From: Cupriavidus sp. UYMMa02A | GTDB lineage: Bacteria > Pseudomonadota > Gammaproteobacteria > Burkholderiales > Burkholderiaceae | Length of the DNA stretch: 47,589 nt | NCBI GenBank assembly: GCA_001725945.1 | Contig: LRMT01000304.1 | Coordinates: 1 to 47,589 of the forward strand | Direction: 5' to 3' | Shown here: positions 37,367-47,059 of the stretch, one piece after another | Position numbering within the stretch: the stretch's first letter is position 1 | How the letters are laid out: each line of letters opens with the position of its first letter | Position numbers and translations under genes: made by a program | The notes under the pieces: generated by a model | The model's database searches: none | Told to the model about the DNA's origin: nothing | Seen by the model: the letters and a program-made list of their open reading frames with translations, nothing else

Positions 37367-38005
37367 TCAGCGGTGGGCCACGGCCGGTGCAGCACCCTGC
37401 ACGGACGCCAGCGGCACTGTCGCGGGCGATACTGTGTTCGACGGCACGGGAATTGTCGGTGCCGCCATCTGCGGCAGAATCTGCGGCGCGATCTGTGGCA
37501 GCGGGCTGGCCGGGCGGGCGGACTGGGCGCCCATCGCAGGCTCTGCGGCCTTCTGCTCGAATAGGACTGCTGCATCGTCCAGCACCATCGGCGCGATCAC
37601 CTTGGACTTTCCCCGCGAGAAGGTCGTGCCGGCCTCCGTGATGGCGGTGACGGTGTAACCCCGCCACCTTGCGCCGACCTTGGCGGGGTAGAGCTGCTCA
37701 CCCCACTTCACATAGCTACGCAGGGCAAGGGGGCCACCCGCGGTCGCCCCATCGACGCCATAGAGTGCGATGGTCTGCGGTGCGCGCCGCGCCTCGGCTG
37801 ACTTCGACGGTACAGCGGCGACTGGGGCCGGCGCTGGCGCGCCCTTGGCCAGATCCAGCTCCAACTTTTGCAGCGCAACCTTCCCGTCCGCCTCGAGGAG
37901 CCGCTGAGTTATTGTTCTACCGTCCTCGTCGGCAACAGCTGTGCCAGCTAGAGCGAGGGCCAGCGTGCCGGCAACGATATGAAGTGGGTAGCGATTGTTT
38001 TGCAT
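37367..38005 (-). CDS. pilP: PilP, type IVb pilus periplasmic protein
   Basis: An intact 212-residue protein with a signal peptide (YPLHIVAGTLALALAGTAVA), then TITQRLLEADGKVALQKLEL. The middle domain WGEQLYPAKVGARWRGYTVT-AITEAG resembles the beta-rich homology region that links the inner-membrane complex to the secretin. A Pro/Ala/Gln-rich tail follows. It lies between pilO and pilQ, the usual IncI-type order. Confidence 0.8.
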   Translation of the reverse strand: MQNNRYPLHIVAGTLALALAGTAVADEDGRTITQRLLEADGKVALQKLELDLAKGAPAPAPVAAVPSKSAEARRAPQTIALYGVDGATAGGPLALRSYVKWGEQLYPAKVGARWRGYTVTAITEAGTTFSRGKSKVIAPMVLDDAAVLFEQKAAEPAMGAQSARPASPLPQIAPQILPQMAAPTIPVPSNTVSPATVPLASVQGAAPAVAHR

Positions 38006-38014
38006 GGCCGTTTC

Positions 38015-39357
38015 CTAGTCGCGGGCATAGGCCGTGCCCTTGACGGTCAACATGAACTTCGATTGCTTTAGGTCCGGGGTCGCGTCGAGGTCGACCGCCG
38101 CCTCGATCACGTCGACCGTCGCCGAGGGAGGGAAACTGCGGAATTCGCTGATGTTGCGCATCGGCCCGCTCACCTCCCAAAGAGCGCTCAACACCGGGTG
38201 TGCGATCACGGTCGCCCCTTCCGGCGGCAGCGTGCCGAAGACCCCGAGCTCACTCAGCACTGCAGTGCTGGCAGCAGGGCGTAGCGTTTGCAACCGCGAA
38301 CCGAAGTCCGAGCGCAACACCATCGCCCTGGGCAGCAGCTCCAGCACATCGGACAGCCGGCTGGCTTCGCCCAGCTTTACCTGCGCCGTTACCTCGACAG
38401 CGGTGTCCCCAGATGCGAACTTCGGTTCCGCAAACCAGTCCGTCATTGCCTCCAGGAACGTCTGGTTTGTCGCCCCGCGCATCGCAGGTGGCAGGGTGTA
38501 AGTCAGCCTGCAGAGGGTTGCCGGGGTCGCCAAGCCGGCGCAGGACACGCTGCCAAGCTTCCAGCCACCAACGTTCAGCGGAACGTCGTTGATGAACCAG
38601 CGGCCCCACGCCGGCATCGCCGTTGCTGCCAGGGCAATGGGCGCCGTGCCGCGTTGGGCGATGTCTTCGGCATAGCGCTCGGCTGGCGTCTTTTGCGGTG
38701 GCGGCGGATGCAGACGACGCTGATAGGCCTCGTACTCCGCCTTGCCATACTTCCAGCCCAGCGCAGCAAGGACGGCCGCGAGCGTCAGGATCATCATCCG
38801 CTTGCGCTGCGTCGTCGCGCTGGGCCGTTTCAAGACTGCTGCCGGGCCAGCCGCCGTCACGAGCATGTCCAGCGTGTAGGGGACATGCGTGATGCGGCGG
38901 TCTTGCGGCATCAGCGGTAGCAGTTCCGGCGTATTGCCCAGCAGCTTGAAGTCACCATCGCAGCGGGTCGCGAAATCGCGAACGACGGTGGCCAGCGTCG
39001 CCTCGTCGTGCAAGATTTGGTCGAAGCCGACGCGCGGACGCCTTTGACGATGCCGCAGACGAGATACAGGGGCGGTGCGCCCGGGGGCCCCAGCCGAAAG
39101 GCAAAGAGCGCATTGGGGACGAGTTCGGGAACGCGCGAGATGGCCGCGGCCGCAGAGTACAACCTGTCCTTGACCTTAGCCTGGGCATCCGCGGAGCTCA
39201 GATAGCCCATATGCAGCGCATTGTCTTCATGCCAGATCCGAGCGGCGCGAACCTCCCGGGCGATGCCGGCGGCAAGCGCTGAGGGCGTGCTACTCCCCGT
39301 GAGGGTCCGCCACTGCATGCCAAAGACAATCTTCTTTCCGTGGATGTCGAGGATCAT
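38015..39357 (-). CDS. pilO: PilO, type IVb pilus inner-membrane accessory protein (frame broken once)
   Basis: ATG 39357 begins MILDIHGKKIVFGMQWRTL, matching the PilO2 family start, and overlaps the pilN stop by four bases. A missing base near 39010 joins it to FDQILHDEATLATVVRDFAT. The restored protein of about 446 residues has a membrane helix near MMILTLAAVLAALGWKYGKA, a cytoplasmic N-domain and a periplasmic C-domain ending FMLTVKGTAYARD. PilO and PilP form the alignment complex between the platform and the secretin PilN. Confidence 0.8.
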
Positions 39358-41148
39358 CGGATCGCCTCGCCTTGGTCCTGCACCATCACCGTGGCCAACA
39401 CGAGCGTGAAGGTGCGCGACTTGGTTGCTGTGAGCGAGCCCCCAAGGATGGTTGGCAAATACTCGCCCAGCGTCCGGTGTGTCATCTGCGCGTCGGTCTG
39501 GTCGAACGCGGTCACAATGACGGTCTGTCCGTTGCGCACAATCAAGTCCTGCTTAGGGATGCCCTTGGCAACGATCTTCGGTACCTGAACCGATTGCTGG
39601 TTGGCTCCGGTACCGGAAGTGAAGGTCTCGATGGGGCCGTCAAGCGCCGACTGGTCGAACGCCAGGGTCAGGTTGACGTCGTCACGCGAGGTCGCATCGG
39701 GAAACACCGTGAGCTTGAACCCCACCGTCGCCGTTGACGTGGTAATGCCAGGCGTGCCGCCTGTTCCCCCAACGGTCGATGCCGCAGGCGTGGTGGCCGA
39801 AACATAGGTGACTGCCTGCGATTGTTGTACTGCGCGCCATGGCGGTTGCGCATCGACATCGGAATCGTGACCGACGTGGATACCGTGCCGTATTGCTTGA
39901 GCGCGTTGACAATGGCCTGCGTGCCGTTCCACCCACCCGAGGTAATACCCAGGCCGAAACTGCCCGCATTGGCGGACACTAGGGACGCGGGCGACAGCGC
40001 CGTAAAGGTGAACCCAGGAATATGCTCCAGCGCCTTGGTGAGTGCCGCGTTCCAATCGACGCCCGCCTCACCGTTGTCGGTAATGGTGAAGTCGACGGTC
40101 TGGAACTTCAGATGCACCATGCGCGAATAGATGGCGATCTGTTGTTGCACGATCTCATCCGCAGCCTCCACGGCCTCCTTCGTATCCTTGAGCGTCAGGA
40201 TGCCGGTGGCCGGATTTAGTTCCGCATTGCCCACCTGCGTCATGGCCGGCTCGATGCTCCTGCGGATGCCGTCCATGTCGTTGAGGTCCTTTGCCTCGGC
40301 CTTGACACCGCTTTCGAGCTGAGCTGCTGCCCGCCGCCGGTGCCGGAGCCGCCTTGGGAGCCTTGCCTAAACTCCGTGGAAAACGAACTGGTGCCGGCGT
40401 TCATCGGCAGCTGCCACAGCTTCGTGGTCAGGCGGTAGAAGCGAATCACCCCTTTGGACGGGTTGTACTCCCAGTTGATACCGAGGCGCGTCGAGACAAG
40501 ATCCAGCATGTTGGCCAGCGGCATCTTCTCGCTGTGCTTGAACTCCACGCTGAGCGCCGATTCCTGCAGCGGCGCGGCCTGTGCGGCGCCACCCAGCGAC
40601 GGCGTACCACTCACCAAGGCACCGGGCAGCGGACCGTTGAGCGACGGCGCGGGGCCAAGAGCACCGCTGGGTTGCTGTGCGCCCACCGTTGGCGCCTGGC
40701 CCCGAGATTGAGCCGCGGCCTGCGCTGCCATCGAACGCGGCATCAGCAGCGTTGCCGGCAGGTACACATCAGATTCGATCTTGACCGGGATGCCTGTGGC
40801 CATCGTGATGCGCTGGGCGGCCACAGCCAGCGGCATCGTCCGTTCGGGGAATACCACCCAGGTATCCACGTTGTTGCGCAGCGCCAACGGTAGCGTCACA
40901 TTGCGCGCCGTCGGCACCGTCTTGCCAACGAGAAACGGCTTGGACACCTCTTGCTCGGCCTCGACCGCGGTGCGATCGCGGCGCATCTGCGCATAGAGGG
41001 ATTCGGTCATGCCGGTGGACTGGTCACGGGCGTCGTCCACGGACTGGCGGGTCTCCTGCAATAACCGCGGGGATACGCAGCCCGCGAGCGTGGAGCAGAC
41101 CAGCAATACACTGGCGGCGGGACGGAAGTAGCGGTTCATGGTCATCAT
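39354..41148 (-). CDS. pilN: PilN, outer-membrane lipoprotein secretin (frame broken twice)
   Basis: A cluster of ATG codons starts at 41148. The signal peptide ends in the lipobox VCSTLAGC. Next come the PilN N-domain (TARNVTLPLALRNNVDTWVV, MPLAVAAQRITMATGIPVKI) and a secretin N-domain (MPLANMLDLVSTRLGINWEY). After shifts near 40318 and 39835 the secretin core appears (ATGILTLKDTKEAVEAADEI, KFQTVDFTITDNGEAGVDWN, and GQTVIVTAFDQTDAQMTHR near the C-terminus). The restored protein of about 598 residues is normal for PilN/BfpB-type secretins that form the outer-membrane pilus pore. Confidence 0.85.
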
Positions 41149-41151
41149 GCT

Positions 41152-41718
41152 CTATTGCTTGCTTGGGTCGCACTTGGTCGTTTGCTTAACCACACGCACT
41201 ACGTTGTTCGAGTAGAAGCAAGGCTTAATGGCGTAGTCAGTCATCTCTGTAGAAGACAGGACCCGGCGCACAGCGGCCTTGAAGTCAGCCGAAAACGCGT
41301 CACCGCCGACGATCGGCACATCCTTCTCCAATTCCCACGGCGCCGCAGTCCACCCAGCACGCGATGTCCAGGTTTCAATCAGCTGGCGGAAATTGCCGTC
41401 TGCCGGCGATACGGTCCAGGTTTGCGGGCTGTTGGTTGCCACTGGCGCAGCCGTCGCAGCCGGCACTGGCACTGATAGCAACGTCGTTGCCGTCACGCCA
41501 GGAGCGGTGTGATCGCTGCTCGACTGGGCCGGGCGCTATTGACGGCGAGTACCTGCCAACCTGCCCCTGCCAAAGGCTTGCTGGGTTCAAATTGCCCGCC
41601 GTTCCACACCGAACGGCGTCGACGGCGGAACCGCGGCGTACGCGCCGAAGGAGAAGACAGCGAAGACCGCTGCGATGAGAGCCCGGAAACGATGGGCGGC
41701 GTTCGGTTGCTGAAGCAT
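41152..41718 (-). CDS. PilL-like protein with TcpQ C-terminal domain (frame broken)
   Basis: ATG 41718 has GAGGA upstream and begins a signal peptide (MLQQPNAAHRFRALIAAVFA). Frame shifts near 41620 and 41510 lead through GGQFEPSKPLAGAGWQVLAV to the C-terminal domain: QTWTVSPADGNFRQLIETWT, then SRAGWTAAPWELEKDVPIVG and FKAAVRRVLSSTEMTDYAIK. This is the toxin-coregulated-pilus TcpQ domain found at the end of PilL. At ~190 residues it is shorter than IncI PilL. It probably helps localise the secretin PilN encoded next. Confidence 0.7.
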
Positions 41719-41745
41719 GGGGCACTATCCTCGAATTTCGATGGG

Positions 41746-42186
41746 TTACTTGTGCGTCGCCTGCAGGACGGCGTAGATACGATGGGCGTACTTGAGGCGC
41801 TTGTCAGGGGACCCGGCGTTGTAGCAACCGACGGCATTCCACGTCTGCCCGTACCGATCCAGGCAGTTGCGAAGGATCCACGAGCCGACGTACGCGCTCA
41901 CACAAGGGTCAAACAGGCGCTGGCGAGTGACGCCGTACCGCGCCAGTCGCGGCAGGTGGACGGTGTTGATCTGCATGAGACCGAGATCTTCGCTGCCGTT
42001 CGTGTTGCGATTGACCGCGTTGGCACGCATGCCAGATTCAGCCTTGGCAATGCCGCGCACCAGCAAGGCGCTGACGCCGTGGAATGCAGCCGCGTCGTCG
42101 AGGCAGTCGGCCACAGCAGCTGCGCTCGCGCAGGCGATACCCAGCGCAGTGGCGCCCATCAACGTGAGTTTGCGCGGCGACTTCAT
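41746..42186 (-). CDS. Lytic transglycosylase (VirB1/PilT-like)
   Basis: An intact 146-residue SLT-family enzyme with a signal peptide (LTLMGATALGIACASAAAVA). The catalytic glutamate lies in VRGIAKAESGMRANAVNRN; the next motif SEDLGLMQINTVHLPRL and the late NCLDRYGQTWNAVGCYNAGS match the fold. It opens peptidoglycan for the pilus or transfer channel. Its ATG overlaps the restored stop of the upstream gene. Confidence 0.85.
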   Translation of the reverse strand: MKSPRKLTLMGATALGIACASAAAVADCLDDAAAFHGVSALLVRGIAKAESGMRANAVNRNTNGSEDLGLMQINTVHLPRLARYGVTRQRLFDPCVSAYVGSWILRNCLDRYGQTWNAVGCYNAGSPDKRLKYAHRIYAVLQATHK

Positions 42187-43425
42187 GGCGCGCCCCTTTC
42201 GTAATAACGACTTCCGGCAGGCGGTCGACCTGCACGATGGCGCCGTCGGCGATCACAGTCAGGTGTGCCGAGATGCCGTTGAACTTGTAGTAGCGATCCT
42301 TTTGCTCACCGCTGCCTTGACGGTTCTCGCCGAACACCGAGATGTTGGCCATAGACTTCGCGAAGCTCAGGTACGTCGCGCCGTCCTTCTCGAAGACGCG
42401 CTCCAGCCCCGCGTCGTTCTCGCTCGGAAACAGGTAGTGGATTCCCGGCACGCGGGCCACCTCGACCGTCTTGCCGCTTCCGACCACCGTGAAGTAATCA
42501 ACGGTGGGTAGCGACAGGACGCGCTCGGCTTCATCCCAGTTCGTGCGTAATTTGCTGCCCGAAGGGTCGCGGACCTCCAGTCCCTTGGGTTCCTGGTCGA
42601 AGCGGATCTCGATACGACCGTTCTTGGTGTCACGGATCGCGATGGCCTCGAATGCCGAGGCAAGGGTCAGCCCTTCTGGCAGTGCGATGCCGGCCGCGTC
42701 GCGGTACCAGACGTCGAGCCCTCGCTTGCCGGCGCGGATGCTTGCAGCATGCCGACAGACGTCGCTGGCTTCTTTGCCTGCACGGAAAACGCCTTGGGCG
42801 GGGAGTCGCGCAAGGAGATATGCCGGCGTGTGAAGTCCACCTCGGCGTACAGATTGCGCTGCTCCAGCACGCGCGCAAGCGCCTGCAGCCAGTTCTCGCC
42901 GGCGCGTGCGTCAAGCGAGACGTCATCGGTCAGCGAGATGTCCTTCCGCGCTGTGCCGGTCCAGCCCACCGGTGCGATGGACTTGACCATCTGCGCCAAC
43001 GGCAGCGACGACCGCCCGGCTCGCACCAGCGGTAGATCAGCGTAGCTGCCCAGCAGCGCTAGACGACCAGTGATCGCGGCCAAGCTTGTGGGCAAGTCGC
43101 CCCCCGGGTTAGCTGGCTCCGCCGTGAAGCCGTTCGCGCGCTTCCACCGTGCCACGACCGACTGGCCATTGACGGAATAACGAACAACATCCGGCACACC
43201 ATCGACGACCCAATACGGGCCAGTCTGCAGCGCGCCTTCGGCCTGGACCGCCTGACCCGGACGAGGCTGGATATACGTGGAAAGGCCGTCGTTGAAGATA
43301 AGCGCGGGACGATCAACCGCCCGTGCAATGACCTGGTAATCGAAGTCGAGCGGATCGGTATCGGCCGCCACAGCGTTGGCGCTTGCTGTCAACACCAGCG
43401 TGGAGAGAATAAGCGGCCTGATCAT
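42183..43425 (-). CDS. TcpQ-domain protein with VirB9-like C-terminus (frame broken at least twice)
   Basis: ATG 43425 begins a signal peptide (RPLILSTLVLTASANAVAA). The middle contains a TcpQ/secretin-N-like stretch: SSLPLAQMVKSIAPVGWTGT, then LDARAGENWLQALARVLEQR and AEVDFTRRHISLRDSPP. After a shift near 42745 the C-terminal part reads FEAIAIRDTKNGRIEIRFDQ, VEVARVPGIHYLFPSENDAG and GATYLSFAKSMANISVF, ending ADGAIVQVDRLPEVV. That pattern resembles VirB9/TrbG beta-sandwich domains. One T added near 42203 gives IYERGAP and a stop at 42183 overlapping the next ATG. A regular virB9 exists upstream, so this is an additional, hybrid outer-membrane-complex candidate. Confidence 0.5.
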
Positions 43426-44216
43426 CGGAATTGAGCGACGTGATTCATAAAGCGAACGAAGTACGGTCCACCGCGCTCCGGGTTGGCGCTGTGGTACCAG
43501 GCCACAGCTCTCATTGCAGAGCCGCTACGCCGCAGGTTTTCGGTCAGGATGTCCTCCGCGACACGGATATTGATGGCTGGTGCCAGGGCATCCCAGGGCG
43601 ACATGAAGCGCTTGCCGTGATAGCACCAGTTCACCTGCATGAGGCCGACGTCGAAATCGCATCGCTGGCTGGCCAGTAGACGGTTGATCGCCACGTAGGC
43701 TTCCTCACGCGTGGCAAAGAACACGCCGCGGCCCGCGACGTTCAAGGTCCACGGCCAGGGGCGGCCGCGGTAGGAAGACTCATTCATTGCGATGCCGGCG
43801 GTGATTTTCGGGTCCACACGCTGCCCCATCTGGGCGAAGGGCTCGGTCTTCGGCGCACATGCCCAGCCACCGCGGCGCTCGGCAAGCGCCTCTTGTGCTG
43901 CGTCGGTCAGTGCGGACGGCCGCAGCCACCCTTCGCGGGCAAATAGGTCGGCAATCGGCAGCTTCTTCCCTCCAATCTGGACGACTGGGCCTCCTTCGTC
44001 GCCCGGCTCGATCGAAGCGCCGATCAATCGGGCGGACCAGCCAAGAAAAGCGTCAAGTCCGCAGTACAGCACCGGCTTCCCCCCGAGCGTGTGCAGCCGG
44101 TCTTTTCCCTCGACGTGCACCACGACGGCATTGGGGCTGATAACCGCCTGGATCGTCGCGGCAGACGAAGGGCCTGCCAGCGCGAGCACCGCCAGCACAA
44201 TCATGGGCTTAGTCAC
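43422..44216 (-). CDS. Lytic transglycosylase with an N-terminal nuclease-fold-like domain
   Basis: An intact 264-residue protein with a signal peptide (MIVLAVLALAGPSSA). Residues ~20-125 resemble a staphylococcal-nuclease-like fold: AVVVHVEGKDRLHTLGGKPV, then GGKKLPIADLFAREGWLRPS and AAQEALAERRGGWACAP. Arginine/acid catalytic residues are not evident. Residues ~135-264 are an SLT domain: ITAGIAMNESSYRGRPWPWT with the glutamate, DFDVGLMQVNWCYHGKRFMS, and AMRAVAWYHSANPERGGPYF. It overlaps virB10 by eight bases and serves as the VirB1-type peptidoglycan hydrolase of the transfer apparatus. Confidence 0.8.
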   Translation of the reverse strand: MTKPMIVLAVLALAGPSSAATIQAVISPNAVVVHVEGKDRLHTLGGKPVLYCGLDAFLGWSARLIGASIEPGDEGGPVVQIGGKKLPIADLFAREGWLRPSALTDAAQEALAERRGGWACAPKTEPFAQMGQRVDPKITAGIAMNESSYRGRPWPWTLNVAGRGVFFATREEAYVAINRLLASQRCDFDVGLMQVNWCYHGKRFMSPWDALAPAINIRVAEDILTENLRRSGSAMRAVAWYHSANPERGGPYFVRFMNHVAQFR

Positions 44217-45438
44217 GATAGGCCTCCAATACGATGTCGTGCTTGAGCTGGACCATCATCTTTTGGCCCGGCTCGGTCGTGATGGTCGGCCGAATGCTCT
44301 GGTTCCGGCTCAGGATGGTCGATGCCGTCTGGGCAGCAATCTGGCCAGCGGCATTCCCATAAGTCGTCAGTCCACCTGGACCCACCGTGGTTGCCGTGTT
44401 GTTGTCCTTAAAGGCATGCTCCAGCAAGCCGATAACCAAGGCACCGCTGAAGATTTTCCAGAAGTGATTGTTCACGTCGCCGCTGATCCCCGAGTATCCG
44501 TTCGGGTCGGCGCCTTGCATCCCCATCAGCGGCACGGTCTTGCCATTTGGCAACTGCATACGGACAAAGGCGGCAAGGACGCGCTCCTGCCCCACGGCAA
44601 TATCGGCGTTGTAAGTGCCAACCAGAGTGCTGCCAGCCGGGATCACCTTGCACCGTCCCGTCACCGTGTCGTACACATCCTGGGACACGGTCGCGCGGAA
44701 CTCACCCGGCTTGTCGGAGTTGAGGCCGCCGACAAACGTGGCCGGGATGACGAAGCCACGGCTGACGGTGCATTTCGGGAGTCTTCCGACAAAGCCAGTG
44801 CGCAACGTGTTCGAGGCACCGGCGTCGCGTAGAAACTGCTTGTCCGAGGAAACGGGGGCTTCTACGGGCTCAGGGACTCCGTTGGCAGTGTTGGCGCGCG
44901 CGACCGCAGCCTGTTGCAGCGCCCGCATTTGCGCGGGATCGGTCAAGTCGGCAAGTCCGCCTGGCATCTTGCCCCCGCTGATCTGGGACTTGCGCATGCC
45001 TTTCTTAAAGATCGATGCCGTGAAGATGTCGTCTTCCTCGTTTTTCTTGGCATCGGCCGCAGTGGGCTTGGCCGGAGCAATCAGGTCGCCCGCCTTCATG
45101 ACCGGGGCGTTGCCACTGTCGTGCTTCTCCGCAAGCGCACGCTGGCGCTCGGCTTCCTCCCGGGCCCGTGCCGCCTGCTCGCGAATCGTGGCCTCGAGTG
45201 ATTGACCGTTGTCGCCGCTGCTTGCCCGCTGGCGCAACTGCTCCGCGCGGTCCTGCTCAGCCTTGGCATCGGACTGCTCCTCGCTGACTGACTGGAAGTA
45301 GTAGCCGAGCCCACCCACTAGCAAGGCTGCGATGACCCCCAGCGCCATGACAATGTTGCGCGGCAGCTTCCCTTTGACGGTGCGCTCTTGTGCATCAGTC
45401 ACGTCGGAGACGCCGCTGGACGACTTTCGATCGCGCAT
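44209..45438 (-). CDS. virB10: VirB10/TrbI-type T4SS channel protein
   Basis: An intact 409-residue protein. A short cytoplasmic N-terminus precedes one membrane helix (IVMALGVIAALLVGGLGYYF). A charged, alanine-rich periplasmic coiled region follows (RAREEAERQRALAEKHDSG). The C-terminal TrbI/VirB10 beta-barrel domain reads VSRGFVIPATFVGGLNSD, CKVIPAGSTLVGTYNADIAV and QKMMVQLKHDIVLEAYRD. The antenna region around NNHFWKIFSGALVIGLLEHA should span the outer membrane. VirB10 bridges both membranes and opens the channel on an inner-membrane signal. Confidence 0.9.
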   Translation of the reverse strand: MRDRKSSSGVSDVTDAQERTVKGKLPRNIVMALGVIAALLVGGLGYYFQSVSEEQSDAKAEQDRAEQLRQRASSGDNGQSLEATIREQAARAREEAERQRALAEKHDSGNAPVMKAGDLIAPAKPTAADAKKNEEDDIFTASIFKKGMRKSQISGGKMPGGLADLTDPAQMRALQQAAVARANTANGVPEPVEAPVSSDKQFLRDAGASNTLRTGFVGRLPKCTVSRGFVIPATFVGGLNSDKPGEFRATVSQDVYDTVTGRCKVIPAGSTLVGTYNADIAVGQERVLAAFVRMQLPNGKTVPLMGMQGADPNGYSGISGDVNNHFWKIFSGALVIGLLEHAFKDNNTATTVGPGGLTTYGNAAGQIAAQTASTILSRNQSIRPTITTEPGQKMMVQLKHDIVLEAYRD

Positions 45439-46335
45439 CAGAACAACCCCAGAATGCGCCGGCGGCCCCGCTCGATCTTCACCTCCTCGGCGCCGAGCGC
45501 AGCGCGACGGTATCCGTCAGCCGTTGGACGACAAGGAACTCGCCGCGGCGGATAAGTTCACCACCACGAAATCGCTGCCATCCTTGATCAACGCTACGGG
45601 CCAGTCAGCGCCTTTCGGAATGCGCAGCCAGATCGCCTTGCCGTCGTCAAAAGCCGTATCCGGCCTGAAGTTCGCATTGCCGGAAATGGCGTAGTCGAAG
45701 TTGAGCTGCTCCGGCGCGACGGCGACGGTGTCCGGACTGCGGTCACCTATCTCGCCCATCTGCCCCTCGCCGCTGTCGGACCGCGATTCATTGCGCGCCT
45801 TCGCCTTAGCCGCAAAGGACGTTGAAATGCGAAAGCGCACCTTCTGATAGAAGATCCCGCCCAAGGGTGACGAGACCAGCGTGAATTCGTAGCTGCGCTT
45901 GTTCGTGTTGACAGAAAGCGTGTTCACCAGCCCTGCGGCCTGCGGCTTCACGTACAGGTGGTTCAGGCCATCGGTCTCGTAATCCCACCGAACGCTCTCG
46001 CCCCACGCCGGCTCGCCGACGATCTGTTCGTCCTCGGGAAACTCGATGGTGGTCATCTTCAGCGGCGCGGCCAGAACGCGGAAGATCTGGTCCCGGTTGT
46101 AGGGAAAGACAACGAGCCGCGAATCGCCGGGCAGCGCAATCGGGTCCACGCCACCGTTAAAGGGGTTGGCAGGGTTCATGGCATCACTGATGTCGCCGAT
46201 GCCAAGTCCGCCCATCCCGGTGCCCGAGCGCCGCACAGGCTTCTCGGCAGCGTGCGCGGCCGGCATGGCCAGACTTATCGCCAGCACGACGGCCGCAGCC
46301 AGGGAACTCAGCGGGGATGACTTGCGAATATCCAT
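45438..46335 (-). CDS. virB9: VirB9/TrbG-type T4SS outer-membrane-complex protein (frame broken near the end)
   Basis: I choose ATG 46335, which begins a clear signal peptide (MDIRKSSPLSSLAAAVVLAI and a cleavage near AHA). The N-domain reads NGGVDPIALPGDSRLVVFPY and QIFRVLAAPLKMTTIEFPED. The C-domain follows: EQLNFDYAISGNANFRPDTA, FDDGKAIWLRIPKGADWPVA and LIKDGSDFVVVNLS. As written it stops at 45517. One base added near there gives ADGYRRAALGAEEVKIERG and RRRILGLF, with a TGA overlapping the virB10 ATG. It binds VirB7/VirB10 in the core complex. Confidence 0.85.
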
Positions 46336-46351
46336 GAGCGTAGACGCGGCC

Positions 46352-47059
46352 TCAGGCCGGCGATTTCTGAAGACTGAAGAAGACGGGATGAACACCGAAC
46401 GGGTTGGTGCCGAGCACAGCGTCGCTGGTAGGCGGCTTCACCTGGTAGCGGAAGGTCATCGCGTAGCGCATCTTGCGCGGCTTGTAGCCATCTTCCGTGG
46501 TGGTGGTGATGAACTCCACGGCAATCGTGCTGTCGGGCAATACGGCGACGTTGGTGACCTTCACTTCGCGCACCAGAGTCGGAGACGAGCCGACTTGGCG
46601 GAATGGCTCGTCCTCGGCCACCCAATCCTCGAATTGCTTGCGGGAGGACCCGATCATCTGCTCGCGGACGGAGCGCAGGTTGCGAGCCATCCGGGAGTCC
46701 TCGACCTGCGTGGTCAGGATTGGCTCGATCGTGAACCAGCGCGTGACGAGGTCCTTGAATGCCCACTGCAATTGGATGCCCTCAGGCTGGAACGAATCCA
46801 GCTCACGAACGATCGGTTTGCCGCTGGCATCGGCGGACACGCCGATCGCCTTTACGACAGAAGGCGGGGGCTCACGCGTCATGATCGCTGCCAGCGCGAT
46901 GCAACCAAGACCCAGCGTGGCCACTTTCCAATGATTCCGCTCAACGGAGATCCTGGTGGTACGGTCGAAGATCACCTGTTCGGGGCTTTCATTGCCGTAC
47001 ATTCCCGGCGAAACGGGCAGAGTCTTGGCATTGTCAGAATCTTTGCGGAAGAGGCGCAT
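46352..47059 (-). CDS. virB8: VirB8/TrbF-type T4SS assembly factor
   Basis: The frame is open from 47122, but ATG 47059 (MRLFRKDSDNAKTLP) or 47074 are the likely starts; neither has a strong ribosome-binding site. One membrane helix (HWKVATLGLGCIALAAIMT) is followed by a periplasmic VirB8 domain: WAFKDLVTRWFTIEPILTTQ, DSRMARNLRSVREQMIGSSR, VREVKVTNVAVLPDSTIAVE and a final beta strand FRYQVKPPTSDAVLGTNPFG. It is the first gene of the ~15-kb minus-strand operon and nucleates the inner-membrane complex. Confidence 0.85.
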   Translation of the reverse strand: MRLFRKDSDNAKTLPVSPGMYGNESPEQVIFDRTTRISVERNHWKVATLGLGCIALAAIMTREPPPSVVKAIGVSADASGKPIVRELDSFQPEGIQLQWAFKDLVTRWFTIEPILTTQVEDSRMARNLRSVREQMIGSSRKQFEDWVAEDEPFRQVGSSPTLVREVKVTNVAVLPDSTIAVEFITTTTEDGYKPRKMRYAMTFRYQVKPPTSDAVLGTNPFGVHPVFFSLQKSPA

